64,000 nt of DNA, taken from contig JARBJD010000027.1 of assembly GCA_033064195.1 (NCBI GenBank), forward strand, positions 310,001-374,000, written 5' to 3'. The DNA is from Blattamonas nauphoetae. Lineage: Eukaryota; Preaxostyla; Oxymonadida. Below are positions 34,849 through 46,620 of this stretch, one piece after another (within the stretch, counting starts at the first letter, position 1; every line of letters starts with the position of its first letter). Below the pieces are notes generated by a model. That model did no database searches. It worked only from the letters and a program-made list of their open reading frames with translations, and was not told the DNA's origin. The position numbers and the translations under genes were made by a program.

Positions 34849-37353
34849 TTGAATCTCGAGCTTTCAACAACTCCTCCATTTCCTTCTTTTCGGCTGATCG
34901 ACGAGTGGAGCTTCAGAGTGCCAGCAGAGTGTGAGATCAGAGCAGACGAGGAGAGGACGAAGGATGAGAACGAGCACTGCGAGATGTCTGCCGATCCTGA
35001 TTCTGAGATTGTGATCAGCGACGACGAACGAGTTTTCGAGTCACTCTGAAAGCCAAGTTTGGTGAGAGTGAGCAGAGATTGACCAACGACGAAGTCACCA
35101 CTCGGTCCAACTGAAACCAAAGCAGAATCATCAAAGGGAGAGATGGTGAGGTCGTGAGGGCCGAGAGAGATGGACGAGGCGAGCGATGATTCGGAGTGGA
35201 CAACGAGTGTGTGGGTTCCATCTCCGTCGAGATGCGAGTGAGCCAAGTCCAGCCCAACACATCTCCGATTTGTGTCACCACAGCCAGACACATCTTTTCC
35301 ACCTGATCCAACTGAGATGGCGCTGCTGTTGTATTCTGCGAGGAAGGCGAGCAGACTCACTGAACGATTATCAGACAACGACTGCTCCGAAAGGTCTGTT
35401 CCCCAAAGAAGAGAATCGTGTGTTGGTGTGGAGAGCGACTCGATTGTTGTCGCCCAGTTCGACTTGGAGATGAGAGTGAATGACCTTCAACAAACACCCA
35501 ACTTCCCGTTTCTGTCGAACCACATGAACAATAATCTTCGAAAGTCGAGTTGATTACAAGATTCGAAGATTGGACAACAGCAGCGCAAGATACAAAGATC
35601 ACTCCGCCCTTTCCACCCGACGAACACGACGTGAACGATCCTCCATCGATGCAGAGGCGGTCGGTCGTTGAACTGAGTGTGCAATGCACCACACTTCCAT
35701 CACCCGCCGCCCTCGAGACTTTCGCGACTTCGCAGCCTGTCATTTCCACCTCTCCTCCGCTTTGTTCAATCAGGATCGACGATCCCAGTTCGAAGCGATG
35801 ATCGAAGAGCATGGTTGTGTCTGTCAGAGTGAGAGAGCCAGACGAGACAGAGAAGAGAGGTGTCGAGGAAGACGGCGAAGCTGCAGTTGTTAGAATGTCG
35901 AGAGAGGAGAGTGAGAGCCATCCGTCCGAAACAAGAAAGATCGTTTGGGTGATGACATCAGGAAGAGACACGATGAGACTCGACAGAGTCAGAGATGTCG
36001 ATGTCTGAACGCTGAATTGAGCGGAGGACGTCAAAGAGATTTCAAATGGTGAAGACGCAGAAGAGATCACAGAGCCACTCGATTTCGCGAGTAGAGTTGA
36101 GGAGAGGGAGGAATCTGAGTCGAGAAGGACGTTTTGATTTGCTTCGGTCAGCTTGGAGTGAGTCACGACGAGAGACGAGCACGGCAGCTGCACTGCTCCA
36201 CAATTCGAATGATCCCAGAACTCTGAGTTGATGTGAACAGCGCCTGTCGAGTGTCCAAATAACAGATACGCAATCGGATGACTCAGAGACGTGTTTTCCA
36301 CGTTTTCGAACCAGTTCTCCACAATCATCACAAGCTGCTGACTCCAGCGACGTCCCTTCAATCAAGATCTCGTGCGTCCCACACGAACTGGGGTTTGTCA
36401 CAGACACGTCTTTCAACTGAAGGTTCGTCGACGTGAACCCATCCGACCGAGAAATGAACAGACTCCGACCCTTCCAGACGACACACACTTGCTTCCATTC
36501 AGAGTCACTCTGGACAGACAAACTGATCCAGACGAACAAAAGTGAATCACCGCTCCTGAACCAGAATTCTCGATCGAGTCAAAGTCAACGTCGCACACAC
36601 TCACCGATCCGCTTTTAGAGACTGAAATCAAACTATTCAACAACGATAGTGCAATTGACGGGATTGTCGTCGAGTACAGGCTCGCGGATCCACCAGAGAT
36701 CGACAAAAGTGGCGCCGAGCGCACTGAGACAGGATGAGTGATTGCGCACGATCCTTCCACAATCAGCGACCCAGACTCCGTCGAGAAGAGGGGAGTGGTT
36801 GATGAAACAAGATTCATTTTTGTCCCATGAATCGTCAGACTCCCTCCACACACTCGACCAACCGAAATCCCAATTTCAGTCAACCCATCTCCAATCGTAC
36901 ACATCGGCAATGTCATCCATCCACCCTCAATCAACGTCACAACGCCAGATCAACCTTCCGCCATCGGCCCAATCTTCATTGAGATCCCAGACAGAACCAG
37001 TTCAGACGTGCTCGATTTCCCAATCGACAGTTGTCCATCTCCTTCAATCCAAAGACAGGCTCCAGTCGACTGAGTCAGAGTCCATTCTGCTCGCCCTTCA
37101 GCTTTCCCTGAGATTCCACAATCGAGCAGCACGGCAGCTGCACTCTTCCACAATTCCAATGGTCTTCCCCAGCTGTGTTGATGTGAACTGATCCACTTGT
37201 GTGCGCATGCCACAAATACAAAAGACACCACTCCTCCAATCCTTCTCTTCCGAAGAACCGTTTCTTCTCAATTTCAGACATCAGCGAGTTCGTTGGAAGA
37301 GAAAGCGTCGAATTGAAAGGAAGAAGGGTGTCGTTGACGGCTGTCTGGCTGAG
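34849..37353 (-). pseudogene. Ser/Thr-rich surface-protein gene, 3' part
   Basis: Minus-strand blocks from 37353 down are: TAVNDTLLPFNSTLSLPTNS; GEDHWNCGRVQLPCCSIV; an in-frame TGA after GPMAEG; IEGGWMTLPMCTIGDG; HSNCGAVQLPCSSLVVTHSK at about 36190; many beta-strand repeats (SLTLTDTTMLFDHRFELG, GEVEMTGCEVAKVSRAAGDG); TGSWVFVEGHSLSS; then DVSGCGDTNRRCVGLDLA to ESSRFNEI. The two N-C-G...LPC blocks show that the protein is built of repeated modules of about 350 residues. Frames change at about 37090, 36500, 36360 and 35370, so it is decayed or carries assembly indels. It is cut downstream by the pogo-like element and upstream by the 37362-41575 structure. Likely an exported surface protein. Confidence 0.65.
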
Positions 37354-37361
37354 ATCTTATG

Positions 37362-37741
37362 AACCAAACCAGTGCTCATTAACAAGTGAGTAGCCTGACG
37401 AAGTGGTTTATGGGGCTGGCCTGCCCAAAAGAAACAAAAACAGAGTCATTATAAAGTTTTCTCTGTTCCCACAAAGATTTACAACAAGGGACTAAAGAGT
37501 CACGATGTTGGTTTGCCCAAGTGGGGGCAGTTAATGAGCAAAAATAGAGAGATCTGGGTCTCGGGTCCAGAAAAGCCCCAACGGGGAAGAAAAACTGGAC
37601 GAAAAAGGAGAGGTCAAAAGTGACTTGTGAAATGGAAAAGCCAAAAGGCTGTTTGAGAGTCGCCTCTGCGACGAAAACAAGCACTCAAGAACGAGCAACA
37701 GTTGTGTGGTAGCGTTCTTTGTTAATGAGCACTGGTTTGGT
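37362..37741. mobile_element. small inverted-repeat element (ACCAAACCAGTGCTCATTAAC ends)
   Basis: The left arm ACCAAACCAGTGCTCATTAA (37362 on) and its inverse end at about 37741. The match extends outward to CTTATGA/TCATAAG, so a clean TSD cannot be read. The 380 bp inside hold no gene. The start GTGAGTAGCCTGACG...GGGGCTGGCCTGC (37384-37424) recurs in inverse at 41509-41550. Confidence 0.6.
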
Positions 37742-37899
37742 TCATAAGGATTTCCTTGCACTCAATCCTTCACCAAACCAGTGGTCATTAACAAGTGAGT
37801 GTTGAAAAGGACGCTGAGAAACAAGAGAGAAGACTCAAAGAATGAGAAGAGAAGAGAAAGGATATCTTTGTGTTCTTCTTCCTTGTATGAATACTCAGA

Positions 37900-38845
37900 T
37901 CTGAAAAGGCCGTGTTCCCGAAGGGCTGGCACCGACTGATTGTGAGTCATCCGAGAACCCAGCTCTCTCGAATCGCTGCTGTCTGCACAATTCGATCACA
38001 CGTCTTGTTTGTTCCTTCTGGCTTGAATTCTCCTCCTTTCCACATTCTTCCCTTTCAAAGCTTGAAAGCACCACCAACCCCATTCTCATGGAATCCACTA
38101 TCCTGTTGTGTGGCATGTTCAGGTTGTGGATGTTTGAGGAAGCCAAGTTTCACCGACAAGAAAGTGTTTTCACTTGCCCTGATTGAGAGTTCCCACTCTC
38201 CTTCGTCGATCAGAAGAGTGAAAGATGTTCTCCAATTCGGTCCTTCTTCGAGTTTGATGATTTGACTACGACTCGTCTCGGCATCGGAGCGGCTCCGCCA
38301 GCAATCACACCATCATCAAAACGATCCATCAATGAGAGTCTCTCCATTCCTGTCCCCACTGTCCCAACAGGTCTGTTCTTTACCAATCTTCCGCACTCCT
38401 CTTCGCAAACTCCACCTTGTGGCGAACAAGCCACGATTGCCTGTCCTTTCACCACGTCCTTATCCTCTTGCGACAGACAAAGTCGACCGTCTATACACGA
38501 TTGGTACGTTCTTCTGTACTGACCGTATTCTTTGCTGGTTTCTCTTCTTCGAAGGCAGACATTGAGAGGAATATGCCGGAGAAAGTGCATTGCATGTCCG
38601 ATATAATCGGCCCTCTTTCTCCCAAGGAAATCTCCTAGCATTCCCCCCCCAACTTCTGCGACATCGCTTCAGTTCCGCCAGCAGTCGTGGTCTTGACAAG
38701 GGAGAATCCCTGGTTTCGGTGCCGTCCGAGTCAAGATGGCAGCTTGTTCTGCAACAAGTAAGCATTTGCACAATGTCCTGGTCAGCGATTGGCTGTATGG
38801 TTGTCGAATTAATAATTCAAGCAGCGCTGAAAACTGCTGCTCTTC
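37900..38845 (+). other. coding-like but unrecognised segment inside the 3.8 kb element
   Basis: The plus strand has SFTDKKVFSLALIESSHSPS followed by SSIRRVKDVLQFGPSSSLM, then in another frame VPTVPTGLFFTNLPHSSSQT. This is globular in composition, with at least one frame change near 38265. It might be a piece of a SPRY-like or kinase-associated protein, but I cannot place it. Confidence 0.25.
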
Positions 38846-38850
38846 ATAGC

Positions 38851-39175
38851 TCCCTTCTTGTGGAGTGGAAGATCTGGCTTCCTCTGCAGCTCCCTTCTTG
38901 TGGAGTGGAAGATCTGGCTTCCTCTGCAGCTCCCTTCTTGTGGAGTGGAAGATCTGGCTTCCTCTGCAGCTCCCTTCTTGTGGAGTGGAAGATCTGGCTT
39001 CCTCTGCAGCTTCCTTCTTGTGGAGTGGAAGATCTGGCTTCCTCTGCAGCTTCCTTCTTGTGGAGTGGAAGATCTGGCTTCCTCTGCAGCTTCCTTCTTG
39101 TGGAGTGGAAGATCTGGCTTCCCCTGCAGCTTCCTTCTTGTGGAGTGGAAGATCTGGCTTCCGCTGCAGTTCCCT
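38851..39175. repeat. minisatellite, 40-bp unit, about 8 copies
   Basis: A 40-bp unit containing TCCCTTCTTGTGGAGTGGAA and GATCTGGCTTCCTCTGCAGC is repeated eight times plus a partial copy. Only one to three substitutions separate the units (C/T after CAGCT, and variants in the last copies). Since 40 is not a multiple of 3, each copy is read in a different frame, so it is unlikely to encode a repeat protein. Confidence 0.95.
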
Positions 39176-39199
39176 TCCCAATACTGGAATGACCATAAT

Positions 39200-41500
39200 C
39201 CTTGTTCTCAGTCTCTTTCCCCCTGGAATATCAAGATCGATTGAATTTCCCTCTAGTCTCCCGTACGATGACTTCTTTTAATTCTGTCAATTCACACCCA
39301 GATCGGTTGTAGATCCGGGAAATGTTATCTGTCAAGCACATCATCGTCACGATACTCCCTGAAAGATGGCTCTGGAACTTTCCTCCAAAGATCTTCTTCT
39401 GTATCCTTCCCTTCCACCTTTCTCCGCCGCCACTTGTTTGCAGAGAAAAGCCTCCGATTTCCGACTCCAGTCTGTCATTCGCGGAAAAAGATATTGTTGG
39501 TGGAGTGTGGGAATCGATCGTAACTTGGGAATGACACACTCTCTGATGATTTGAGTGTGTCCATATCAGGTAGTCCATAAGTCGTATGAGGGGTGTCGGA
39601 ACGACTGAGCCGGACAATGAAAGTAATATCACAGCGGAGATAACTTCCTTCCATTCGAGTCCGAGATGTGAGCTGTTCAATGATATCTACATTCTGATTT
39701 ACCTCTCCAATAATTTATTGCTTCGAAAATCGTCGTTGAATTTTCATAGCCGTGATGTGGGCTACATCAACACAATTGTGTGTACCGCCAAATTGTATTC
39801 TAACTTGCTGCTGTATGATCTTCCTCTGCCGACAAAGCGTCCCGGGCCTTCTGGGTTTTGATAATTCTCCCCAGTTCGGAGGTACTGCGAACGTGGAATG
39901 ATGTCCAACAGTAATGATGTGTAGACAGGTGATTCAACAATTCTTGTAAGGCGGAATATGAATTGAGAATCCATTTCCAGAAACGATCTTGGCAATGAAC
40001 CGTGGGACTGGTCCTCCCCCGTGCTCGTCCTTGGGGAGGGTACCCATATTTTCGACGATAAAAGTAATGCCAGTTGCAATGCTTTGATAAAGTTTCACGT
40101 CATCCAACAATTGATGCGGCTGGGTAAAGACAACTGAGATGGTGGCTGAGGTCGCGCCAAATGAGTATCGAACATTAGTGAACGGTCTTTCTTGCCTTGT
40201 AAAGTCCAACCAGTACATCTGCATCAGATGCGATTTTTCGTTTCTTTGATGAGCCAAACTGTGCGAGTTGGTTGCCTGAAGTCTGGATGAGGACAACCGA
40301 TGAGTTGGCATCCCTCTGTGTAGCGTATGGTTTCTTGATTTATCATATTTCAACACAAGTTCGAGCCATGACTGGACAAACTGGATCGGAATTGCAAACT
40401 CAGCTCGGTGGTCCTCAGAGTTTCAACTATCATTCTATCTGCCACCCGTACTTGAAGGTACTTGTTTTTCTATTTGCTTTTTGTCTTCTATATCCCAATG
40501 AGTTTAATTTGAAGAGATTAGATCGTGAACTGCTTTGAGTATGCCTGGACCTGGATATAATGGATGACCGGATCCCATGATCAGAATAAGATGGATTAGA
40601 GTTGAAAAGGAGCGTTTCCGTGTTGAAGGGAGCTGATCAATTCCTGGACGGCTTCAACACGAAGGTGGCCCATCCTAGTTTGGGTGAACCTCGATCAATT
40701 CATGTATATGAACACACTCCCCTTAATTTGTCGATCGGCTGCAAGGGATGCAGACCAACATGCTTCTTTGTCCATATCTTTTTCTAATAAAGAGCTGACA
40801 GATTGTCCCGTGATGTTGATCTGGTTGGTGGGTATTCAAGTCGTGATGAGTATCTGCTCAACGAAATGCGAAATACTTATAATTCCTTGACAATTTCCTG
40901 CTATTTCCGACTAGAATGTCTTGACTGTCCTGTTCTGTTTCAGATGTTCCAACGAAGTCCGGTGGCACGTGATCCTTCTGTATTCTGACAGTCGGTTGAC
41001 CCCAATCTGATCATTGTATTATATTTGATCCATCCTAATCTCCTCCTCGTCACGATACGGGATGGTAGTCATCTGACATGATTGAATCTGATGTCACCGA
41101 ATCGACACGTAATGGTCCGGCAATTCCACGATGTTGTTGTTTGAATCTCACGAACGCGTGATGACGATTCCAAAGGTGTAAAACGGAACGGCGGCAGAAT
41201 ATAACTTGTTGAGGTGCGGAGATGGTCCGAGATGTCGTTGATTGGCAATTGGTTGTAAGGTCCATTGCTCATTAGCGGAGAGATAGTAACAGCTTCAGTC
41301 TGACCTATTTTCTCTTCCAAGACTATGAAATCTTGAATAGAGTGGTGGACGGCTGATGTTTTTGGTGCTGACTACAGGAAGAGTTTTATCGACAGTGAAT
41401 CAGTAAATCGTTGATTCAGTTGCGATCAACCGGTCAGGAAGTAACCCCGCGAAAAGAAGTTTGTCAGTTTGTGACGAGGAGGAGTATTCATTGTGTTTTT
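39200..41500. other. unrecognised interior of the 3.8 kb element
   Basis: The best open frame is 39934-40356 on the minus strand (SFGATSATISVVFTQPHQLL, LYQSIATGITFIVENMGTL), which looks like real protein but matches nothing I know. The remainder has short frames only. Confidence 0.25.
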
Positions 41501-41577
41501 GTTGATCTTGTGCAGGCCAGCCCCATAAACCACTTCGTCAGGCTACTCACTTGTTAATGACCACTGGTTTGGTGAAG

Positions 41578-43469
41578 GATTGAGTGCAAGGAAATCCTGC
41601 TGAGTTCACAAAAAGGTGCGAGCCTGTCCCATTCGACCAGATTCCACTGAGGATGTCGGCTGAGTCTGTTGAGAATCCGGCACTTGTGTGGAGGACGATG
41701 GCTGATCCCTCGCTTTCGTGCGTGAATTCCACATTTCGGATTCTCGATGACGAGAGATGCAGCGTGCCCTTCGACGCCACAAACACGCCAGAAGACGAGC
41801 AAGTGCAATCAATTCCGATTTGAAGCGACGACAGCAACAGAACGGCAGATGAAGCGTCGATTTTGAATTGCGATTCAATCGTGAACGATGACGATGCGGT
41901 GAACGGCGATGACATTTCACACGCACAAGAGACACTCATTCTGGAGATCGAAAACTTCAACGACGACGCAACACCAGACTCTAAACTCGAGCAGCTCACA
42001 CTCGACGACCCACAGTTCACGTGCGGGCTGGAGTGAACAGAATCACTCACAAAAACTGTTCCTGAAGGGACGACACCCAGAAACAGAAGAAGGGACAGCT
42101 CGGACAGTTCGTCCGACGAATCAAGAGACCGATCCACTCTATATATCCACCCTGCTTCTGTGTCTTCGGAGAAACTCTCACTCCAAATATTTCGAGTGAT
42201 CGAAGTGTCCAGCCCTGATGTCTTCACTCGAACTAGCGTTCCTTTGATCTCTGACGAGCACGAGCATCTCGTGAACGTCGTTCCCACAACTGAAATCTTT
42301 CCATCTGTGTCGGCAACGACCAGCGGGTCTGATGTCGTTTCGAAGTCGGAGAAGGAGACAGAGGAGAGCGTGAAGTCAGCCAACGGAACAGCACCACCAG
42401 ACGGATGCACCAGCTGGATCAGTGCATTCGCCAGTCGCGCTGTTCCACTCGTCGTTGTGTTGAATGTGCACAACTCAATCGGCCTTCCATCAGATTTCGT
42501 CAGCGGTTCCGAGTATTCTTCCTCCAACGAGCATACAATCCCGACATCAAACAGCTTCAGACTCTCCCCACCCGACTCCACACAGAACAGCCCACACTTC
42601 GCAATCGGCCAGAGGTCCAGTCCAGAAACAGACAGCTTCGCACTTTCTTTGATTGTGAAGAGTGACGACGCGGTCGTGCTCGGCACAATCACGATTTCCG
42701 ATCGAGCAACTGTCGCTTCGGCGGGCGTTTTCGCTTTCGTTCCGACCACAGACACATCCTGATCCTTCACAACCACTTCTGTCTCATTGAACGTCAAGTT
42801 GTGAACAAACTGGATCGATTGCGGGAAAAATTGACCACCAGTCGAATACTTCTTCGTCAGATGGGTGATCCCATACCCGAGCGTCGCACAGAAGGACGAC
42901 GTCCATTTGCAGGTCGGAACGTCTTCTCCACTCTTTCCCGTCATCAGCTCAGACACTGACCCGTTCACCGACACAATCGGCGTTGGGATCAGAAGACCAA
43001 TCTTCGCCGAGTCCTCTGGCGAGCGTCCTTCAATCGCCACATGGTGGTCGTAGCTGAACGATCCGCCTCCAAACGACACCAGACTCGAAGTCGGCACTGA
43101 TCCAAACAGTTCCGACGTGATGAACAGGTCATTTCCTGACTCCGCCAGATTGTCTTCGAAGTGAGCGTGGTAAAGCGGCTGGTCGTTGAGGCTGATGGGA
43201 GTCGCGTGAGTCGAGGTTCCAGTCACAAACAGTGCCCCTCCCTTTCCTGTCGGATGCGAAGTATCAGAACTGCCTCCAACTGCCACACAGTTTGTGAACG
43301 ACGCGGCCAATTTTGATGTCTTCTCGTGCTTCACAAGAATCCAGTTCGCCCCAGCAAGCTCAATCCACGCCACTCCACCATTTCGTGCTGTGACTTCTTC
43401 AGAACATCCTTGTTTTCCATTTCTGCCTTTCTTCTCGCCCACAAACGTCATCATTTGGTGATCTCTCAT
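41578..43469 (-). CDS. Ser/Thr-rich surface-protein gene, long intact segment
   Basis: This is one uninterrupted minus-strand frame of about 630 codons. It contains module blocks: GKGGALFVTGTSTHATPISL, CKWTSSFCATLGYGITHLTK, FNETEVVVKDQDVSVVGTKA, IVPSTTASSLFTIKESAKLS, a second module start with HVNCGSSSVSCSSLESGVAS, and the end GTGSHLFVNSAGFPCTQSF at the element border. Many short Ser/Thr/Gly strands alternating with small hydrophobics fit a right-handed beta-helix surface protein. There is no signal peptide or membrane span in this part, so both ends lie elsewhere. The gene continues at 37353 after the inserted element. Repeated modules with the N-C-G...CSSL block tie it to 56460-58591 and 34849-37353. 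Confidence 0.65.
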
Positions 43470-43853
43470 TTGTGTGATCGGTCTCTGACAAGAGTTGGTC
43501 TTCTGCAGTGAGTGATGTGTTCTGTTCTCGGTTGATCACTCTCTTCACAATTCCATACTGTGCGAGGCAGGACTCCCCGTCATCTCAACTTAGGTCCTCA
43601 ACGCACGGAAGGAAGACACTGATCCCATCTGTCAGCGGATCCAGCGACATTCTCCCGGCTGCCTCCTCGTCCTCGTCGGCCTCCTCTCGCTCCATCTCCT
43701 TCATTTTGGAGATTCTGTTCACACACTTCCGAAGGGTCATGGTGACAACGCAAAGTTGAGAGCATGGGACACAGTGAACGTGCTGCGTGCGACAGGGTTC
43801 ACAACAGAATATGATCCACAATCGGCAGGTCTTCGTGCGTGATTGGGAATATT
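43470..43853. other. unassigned stretch between surface gene and WD-like gene
   Basis: A minus-strand frame at 43585-43995 overlaps the end of the next gene and contains an acidic run (EEADEDEEAAGRMSLDPL). I cannot tell whether it is an exon. No repeats seen. Confidence 0.25.
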
Positions 43854-44348
43854 TCATTTTTTCTGCGAAATCAGATTCGCCAAGTTCGGGTTGTCGCCGA
43901 GCGCAATCTCCGACTCCGCTGTGAAAGGAAAGGAGGTTGTTGGGACGAGTAGACAGAGCGGATGGTGATTGCTGGTGGGGGTGTACGTCGAGCAATGATT
44001 CAGAAAAAGATGAGACAAGTCAGACCCAAAGAAGAACGCATCGTCGAAAAGGGGAAGAGTCTCATCGACCAACACAGGACGATGGCTGGACGAAGTCTGT
44101 GGAAGTAGAGTTGGCACGTCGATGAACAGCTGCGAGCTGATGTCAGCTGGCGGCTCGGAAGGGACGAGAGACGGACACGCCATCAGTGGGCCCCAAAATC
44201 GGTGGGCGGGATAGGAAGAGGTGAGTCGGGGACGGTGGAATGCGAGTCAACTAAAACATGGGCGAGAGCGTTCCACTCGAGAGATATGATGGAGAAGTGA
44301 ACGGAGGGGCGGAGCGGGTAGCGCGGTGGGATGATGAAGAGCACAGTG
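43854..44348 (-). pseudogene. 3' part of a WD-repeat-like gene split by a group 2 element
   Basis: After the duplicated target site the minus frame resumes TVLFIIPPRYPLRPSVHFSI and SLEWNALAHVLVDSHSTVP. It then shifts frame (a probable short intron near 44190-44240) to LFIDVPTLLPQTSSSHRP, DDAFFFGSDLSHLFLNH and a stop at 43854. The upstream part is at 46621-46967. Removing 44357-46620 and one TSD copy restores SQDSTVCVFDLTTF|TVLF in frame. The pattern V..VSQDSTVCVFDL is that of a WD40 blade, though only one is clear. Partner and role unknown. Confidence 0.5.
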
Positions 44349-44356
44349 AACGTGGT

Positions 44357-46620
44357 TTGGCCTGTTAAGCTGTGTCCAGTCGAGGTGTGATTGTCCAGTC
44401 CAATGTCCAGTCTCCTATTTGGGCGTCGCAGCGCTGGTAAAAATCTATTATGCTTTTGACAGCTCGATCTCAATACGAATCGTGGTTGGAGGGATGATAT
44501 TAAAGAAAGCATCCACAGAATGCCTGTGAAAGAGGATATCTCCTGCCCACATACACGTGTAGAGAGTTGGGGATCGATTCATGAACAGCATGGGTTCGAT
44601 CAAAGAGTGAATCTCACTCTTGGTGTTTTCTGCGTTCAGACAAGAAAAGAACGAGATACATACAAACAAATGGCATATCTCAAAGAATGAGGAATGAATG
44701 ATGTGGGATCTGATGAAAACAGAATGCGAATGAATGTGCAAATCCTCCTCTCCCTACTCTTCATGTTCTCTCGCTTTTATCATCTCCTCATCATGCTTCT
44801 TTGTACTCTTCTCTCGTTGTGTTCTTTCTCCAATTCTAGACGGCGTCTGTTTGTTAAGTTGAGTAGTCCAGATAAACATGGTGAGGAGTCAGATATAGTT
44901 CAGATTTGAAGATTTGCTGTTTCGGATCATCGCACGGGTTCGACGAGACGATAAATTTCGAGCATCCTCTTTGTACGAGGAGTTGGAGTATCGCTCACTC
45001 GCCTGATATTCTTTGACTCTCACAGAGTGTGGATGAAACCTGAATCGACAGCGTTGATTGATAAGTTGTTTGTTGGACACCATCTGCTTGGAACAATCAC
45101 ATTGGATCGATGGGAGAGAAGTTTCAGTGGTGACAAAGTTGAATCAACTTGGGAGAAGATAGAACTATAAAAATGAATATCACACCACTTCCGAACTAAG
45201 TTTCGATTGAAGGAGATGAGGGGGGAGACTAGAAGGGGTGTTTAATTCGAGAAATGTTGTCATTTATCCTTTTCTGTTCTTCGTTTGATCCTGGACAAGT
45301 TCGAAGTGTCGATGATGGTTGGGATGAAAGGGGATAATTATGGAGTTTGCGCATCGATAGAATCGTTTTTTAATCACAAAGAGTAACTTAACACCGATCA
45401 ATCGTCGGATATTGTTCGGATGCGTTTAGGTGAACTCGTCGTTCAACCAGTACAACTCCGCAAACATTGCTACATGTATTTTTCTAAATGGAGTGAATGA
45501 GAAGACGTTGAAAGTGGAGAGGTGGGAATCCACACTGTAGTGATTTTGTCCCCGTTCGAGAGATGTCGCGTTCACCACATCCAATTCTGACTCCTGTTCC
45601 TCATTGTCGAAGATCAAGACAGGAAGATGATGTGCTTCAATTCCTTCTTCCTTGTTTTTCTCTCCTCCGCTTCTTTCCGCTCACCTTTAGATTCTTTCGC
45701 TATCTTCTCTTATCTGTTCCTCAGTCCCTGTTCAAATGAGAGAAGTGAATATAAGAGTGATGAAGGACAAATCAAATCAAAAAAACGTCAAAAGAAAATA
45801 AGCGAGAGATGGCTACCGAAAATAGCAACTCCACCATCCTTGTGCATTTTGGGGCACAATTTGTCCATCATTGTGAAAGGTTCCTTTGTACACATTCGAA
45901 TTTCTTTATCTTTCCACATGATGACTGTCGTTCGTTTCTTCTCAGAGCAGAAGGGGAACGAAAGATGGATTGTGTCGACTTGTCGCATGTGGATGAGTGA
46001 TCACTCTGTTCCTGCGAGAGATTGAGATAGAGTGTGTGAAGGAGGTGTCAATACATTGAAAAAAAAGAGAGAAAACACTGTCAATGACGATTCAAACCGT
46101 TGTGAGTTTGGCCACATCCAGGGCCAGCAAAACGCAGAGATGAAGACATTGCAGTGCCCAAACAAAGAGAGGAGATCTAATATTAATCAAAAAAGTGAGA
46201 GATAAGTGGTAAAATCAAACTGCAATCGGAATTGAGAATGAACTGTGTCCCTTAATAGGTGTCGATTGGACAGTCCAGGACTGGACAGTCTATTGGACTG
46301 TCCAATTTGGCCGACTCTTCAAAACCTCAAAAAACACGATGCACTAATTGAGGAGACCCCAGAAAATACCTGCCATCGAATTGTCCAATGGTGTCCAATG
46401 GTGTCCAATCATGGGTGGATCAAGCCGATCATCGCATGTCGCAGAATGGACTCTGATTCAAGCCATTTCGCCCTTTCTCGTGTTATTATGATCAATTCTT
46501 TGTGAAATTGAATGGAGAAATGATTTTAGGGTGAAATGAACGAGATGAAAAAAGAGTGTCCAATTGAGGTCAACTGTCCAGTCCAACACTGGACAGTGTC
46601 CAATCCACTTAACAGACCAA
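44357..46620. mobile_element. group 2 (hAT-like) TIR element, copy 3
   Basis: The ends are TTGGCCTGTTAAGC and TTAACAGACCAA. The 8-bp duplication AACGTGGT lies at 44349-44356 and 46621-46628. GTCCAGT/GTCCAAT words are present at both ends, and CATGGGTGGATCA is at 46410-46422, 210 bp from the right end. It is inserted in the coding exon of a WD-repeat-like gene. Termini and the 46250-46310 block match copy 2. Confidence 0.9.
44448..45994 (-). CDS. cargo gene of group 2 element copy 3 (multi-exon)
   Basis: The minus-strand first exon starts at about 45988: MRQVDTIHLSFPFCSEKKR through CPKMHKDGGVAIFG, then a GTAGCC splice candidate. Next come a Lys/Glu-rich exon (ESKGERKEAEERKTRKKELK, about 45660), 45426-45617 (LDVVNATSLERGQNHYSVDS, FRKIHVAMFAELYWLND), a Cys-containing block near 45060 (QCDCSKQMVSNKQLINQRC) and 44448-44741. 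The first exon is homologous to that of copy 1, and the QCDCS block resembles CVCSNQF of copy 2. The three elements therefore carry versions of one gene. Function unknown; probably membrane-associated. Confidence 0.4.

Larger units (their letters stand above)
37771..41575. mobile_element. inverted-repeat element, 3.8 kb (ACCAAACCAGTGGTCATTAAC ends)
   Basis: The left arm ACCAAACCAGTGGTCATTAA at 37771 and its inverse ending at 41575 bound 3.8 kb of mixed sequence. The 25 bp outside each arm are also inverted copies (GGATTTCCTTGCACTCAATC at 37749 and its inverse at about 41579-41600), so target duplications are hidden by a later inversion or by a fold-back origin. It splits a minus-strand surface gene (41578-43469 and 34849-37353). 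Inside are a 40-bp minisatellite and unrecognised frames. No transposase seen. Confidence 0.5.

Noticed and set aside
34260-37090. Alternative genetic code explaining in-frame stops
   Set aside because: Some oxymonads reassign TAA/TAG, but here both TGA and TAG/TAA interrupt frames, frameshifts are also present, and intact genes end at ordinary stops. Decay or assembly indels explain it better.
38851-39175. CRISPR array
   Set aside because: Units are directly adjacent with no unique spacers, and the sequence is eukaryotic.
38590-39281. Repeat protein encoded by the 40-bp array
   Set aside because: 40 is not a multiple of 3, so the apparent repeats rotate through frames; all three frames and the reverse are open for the same reason.
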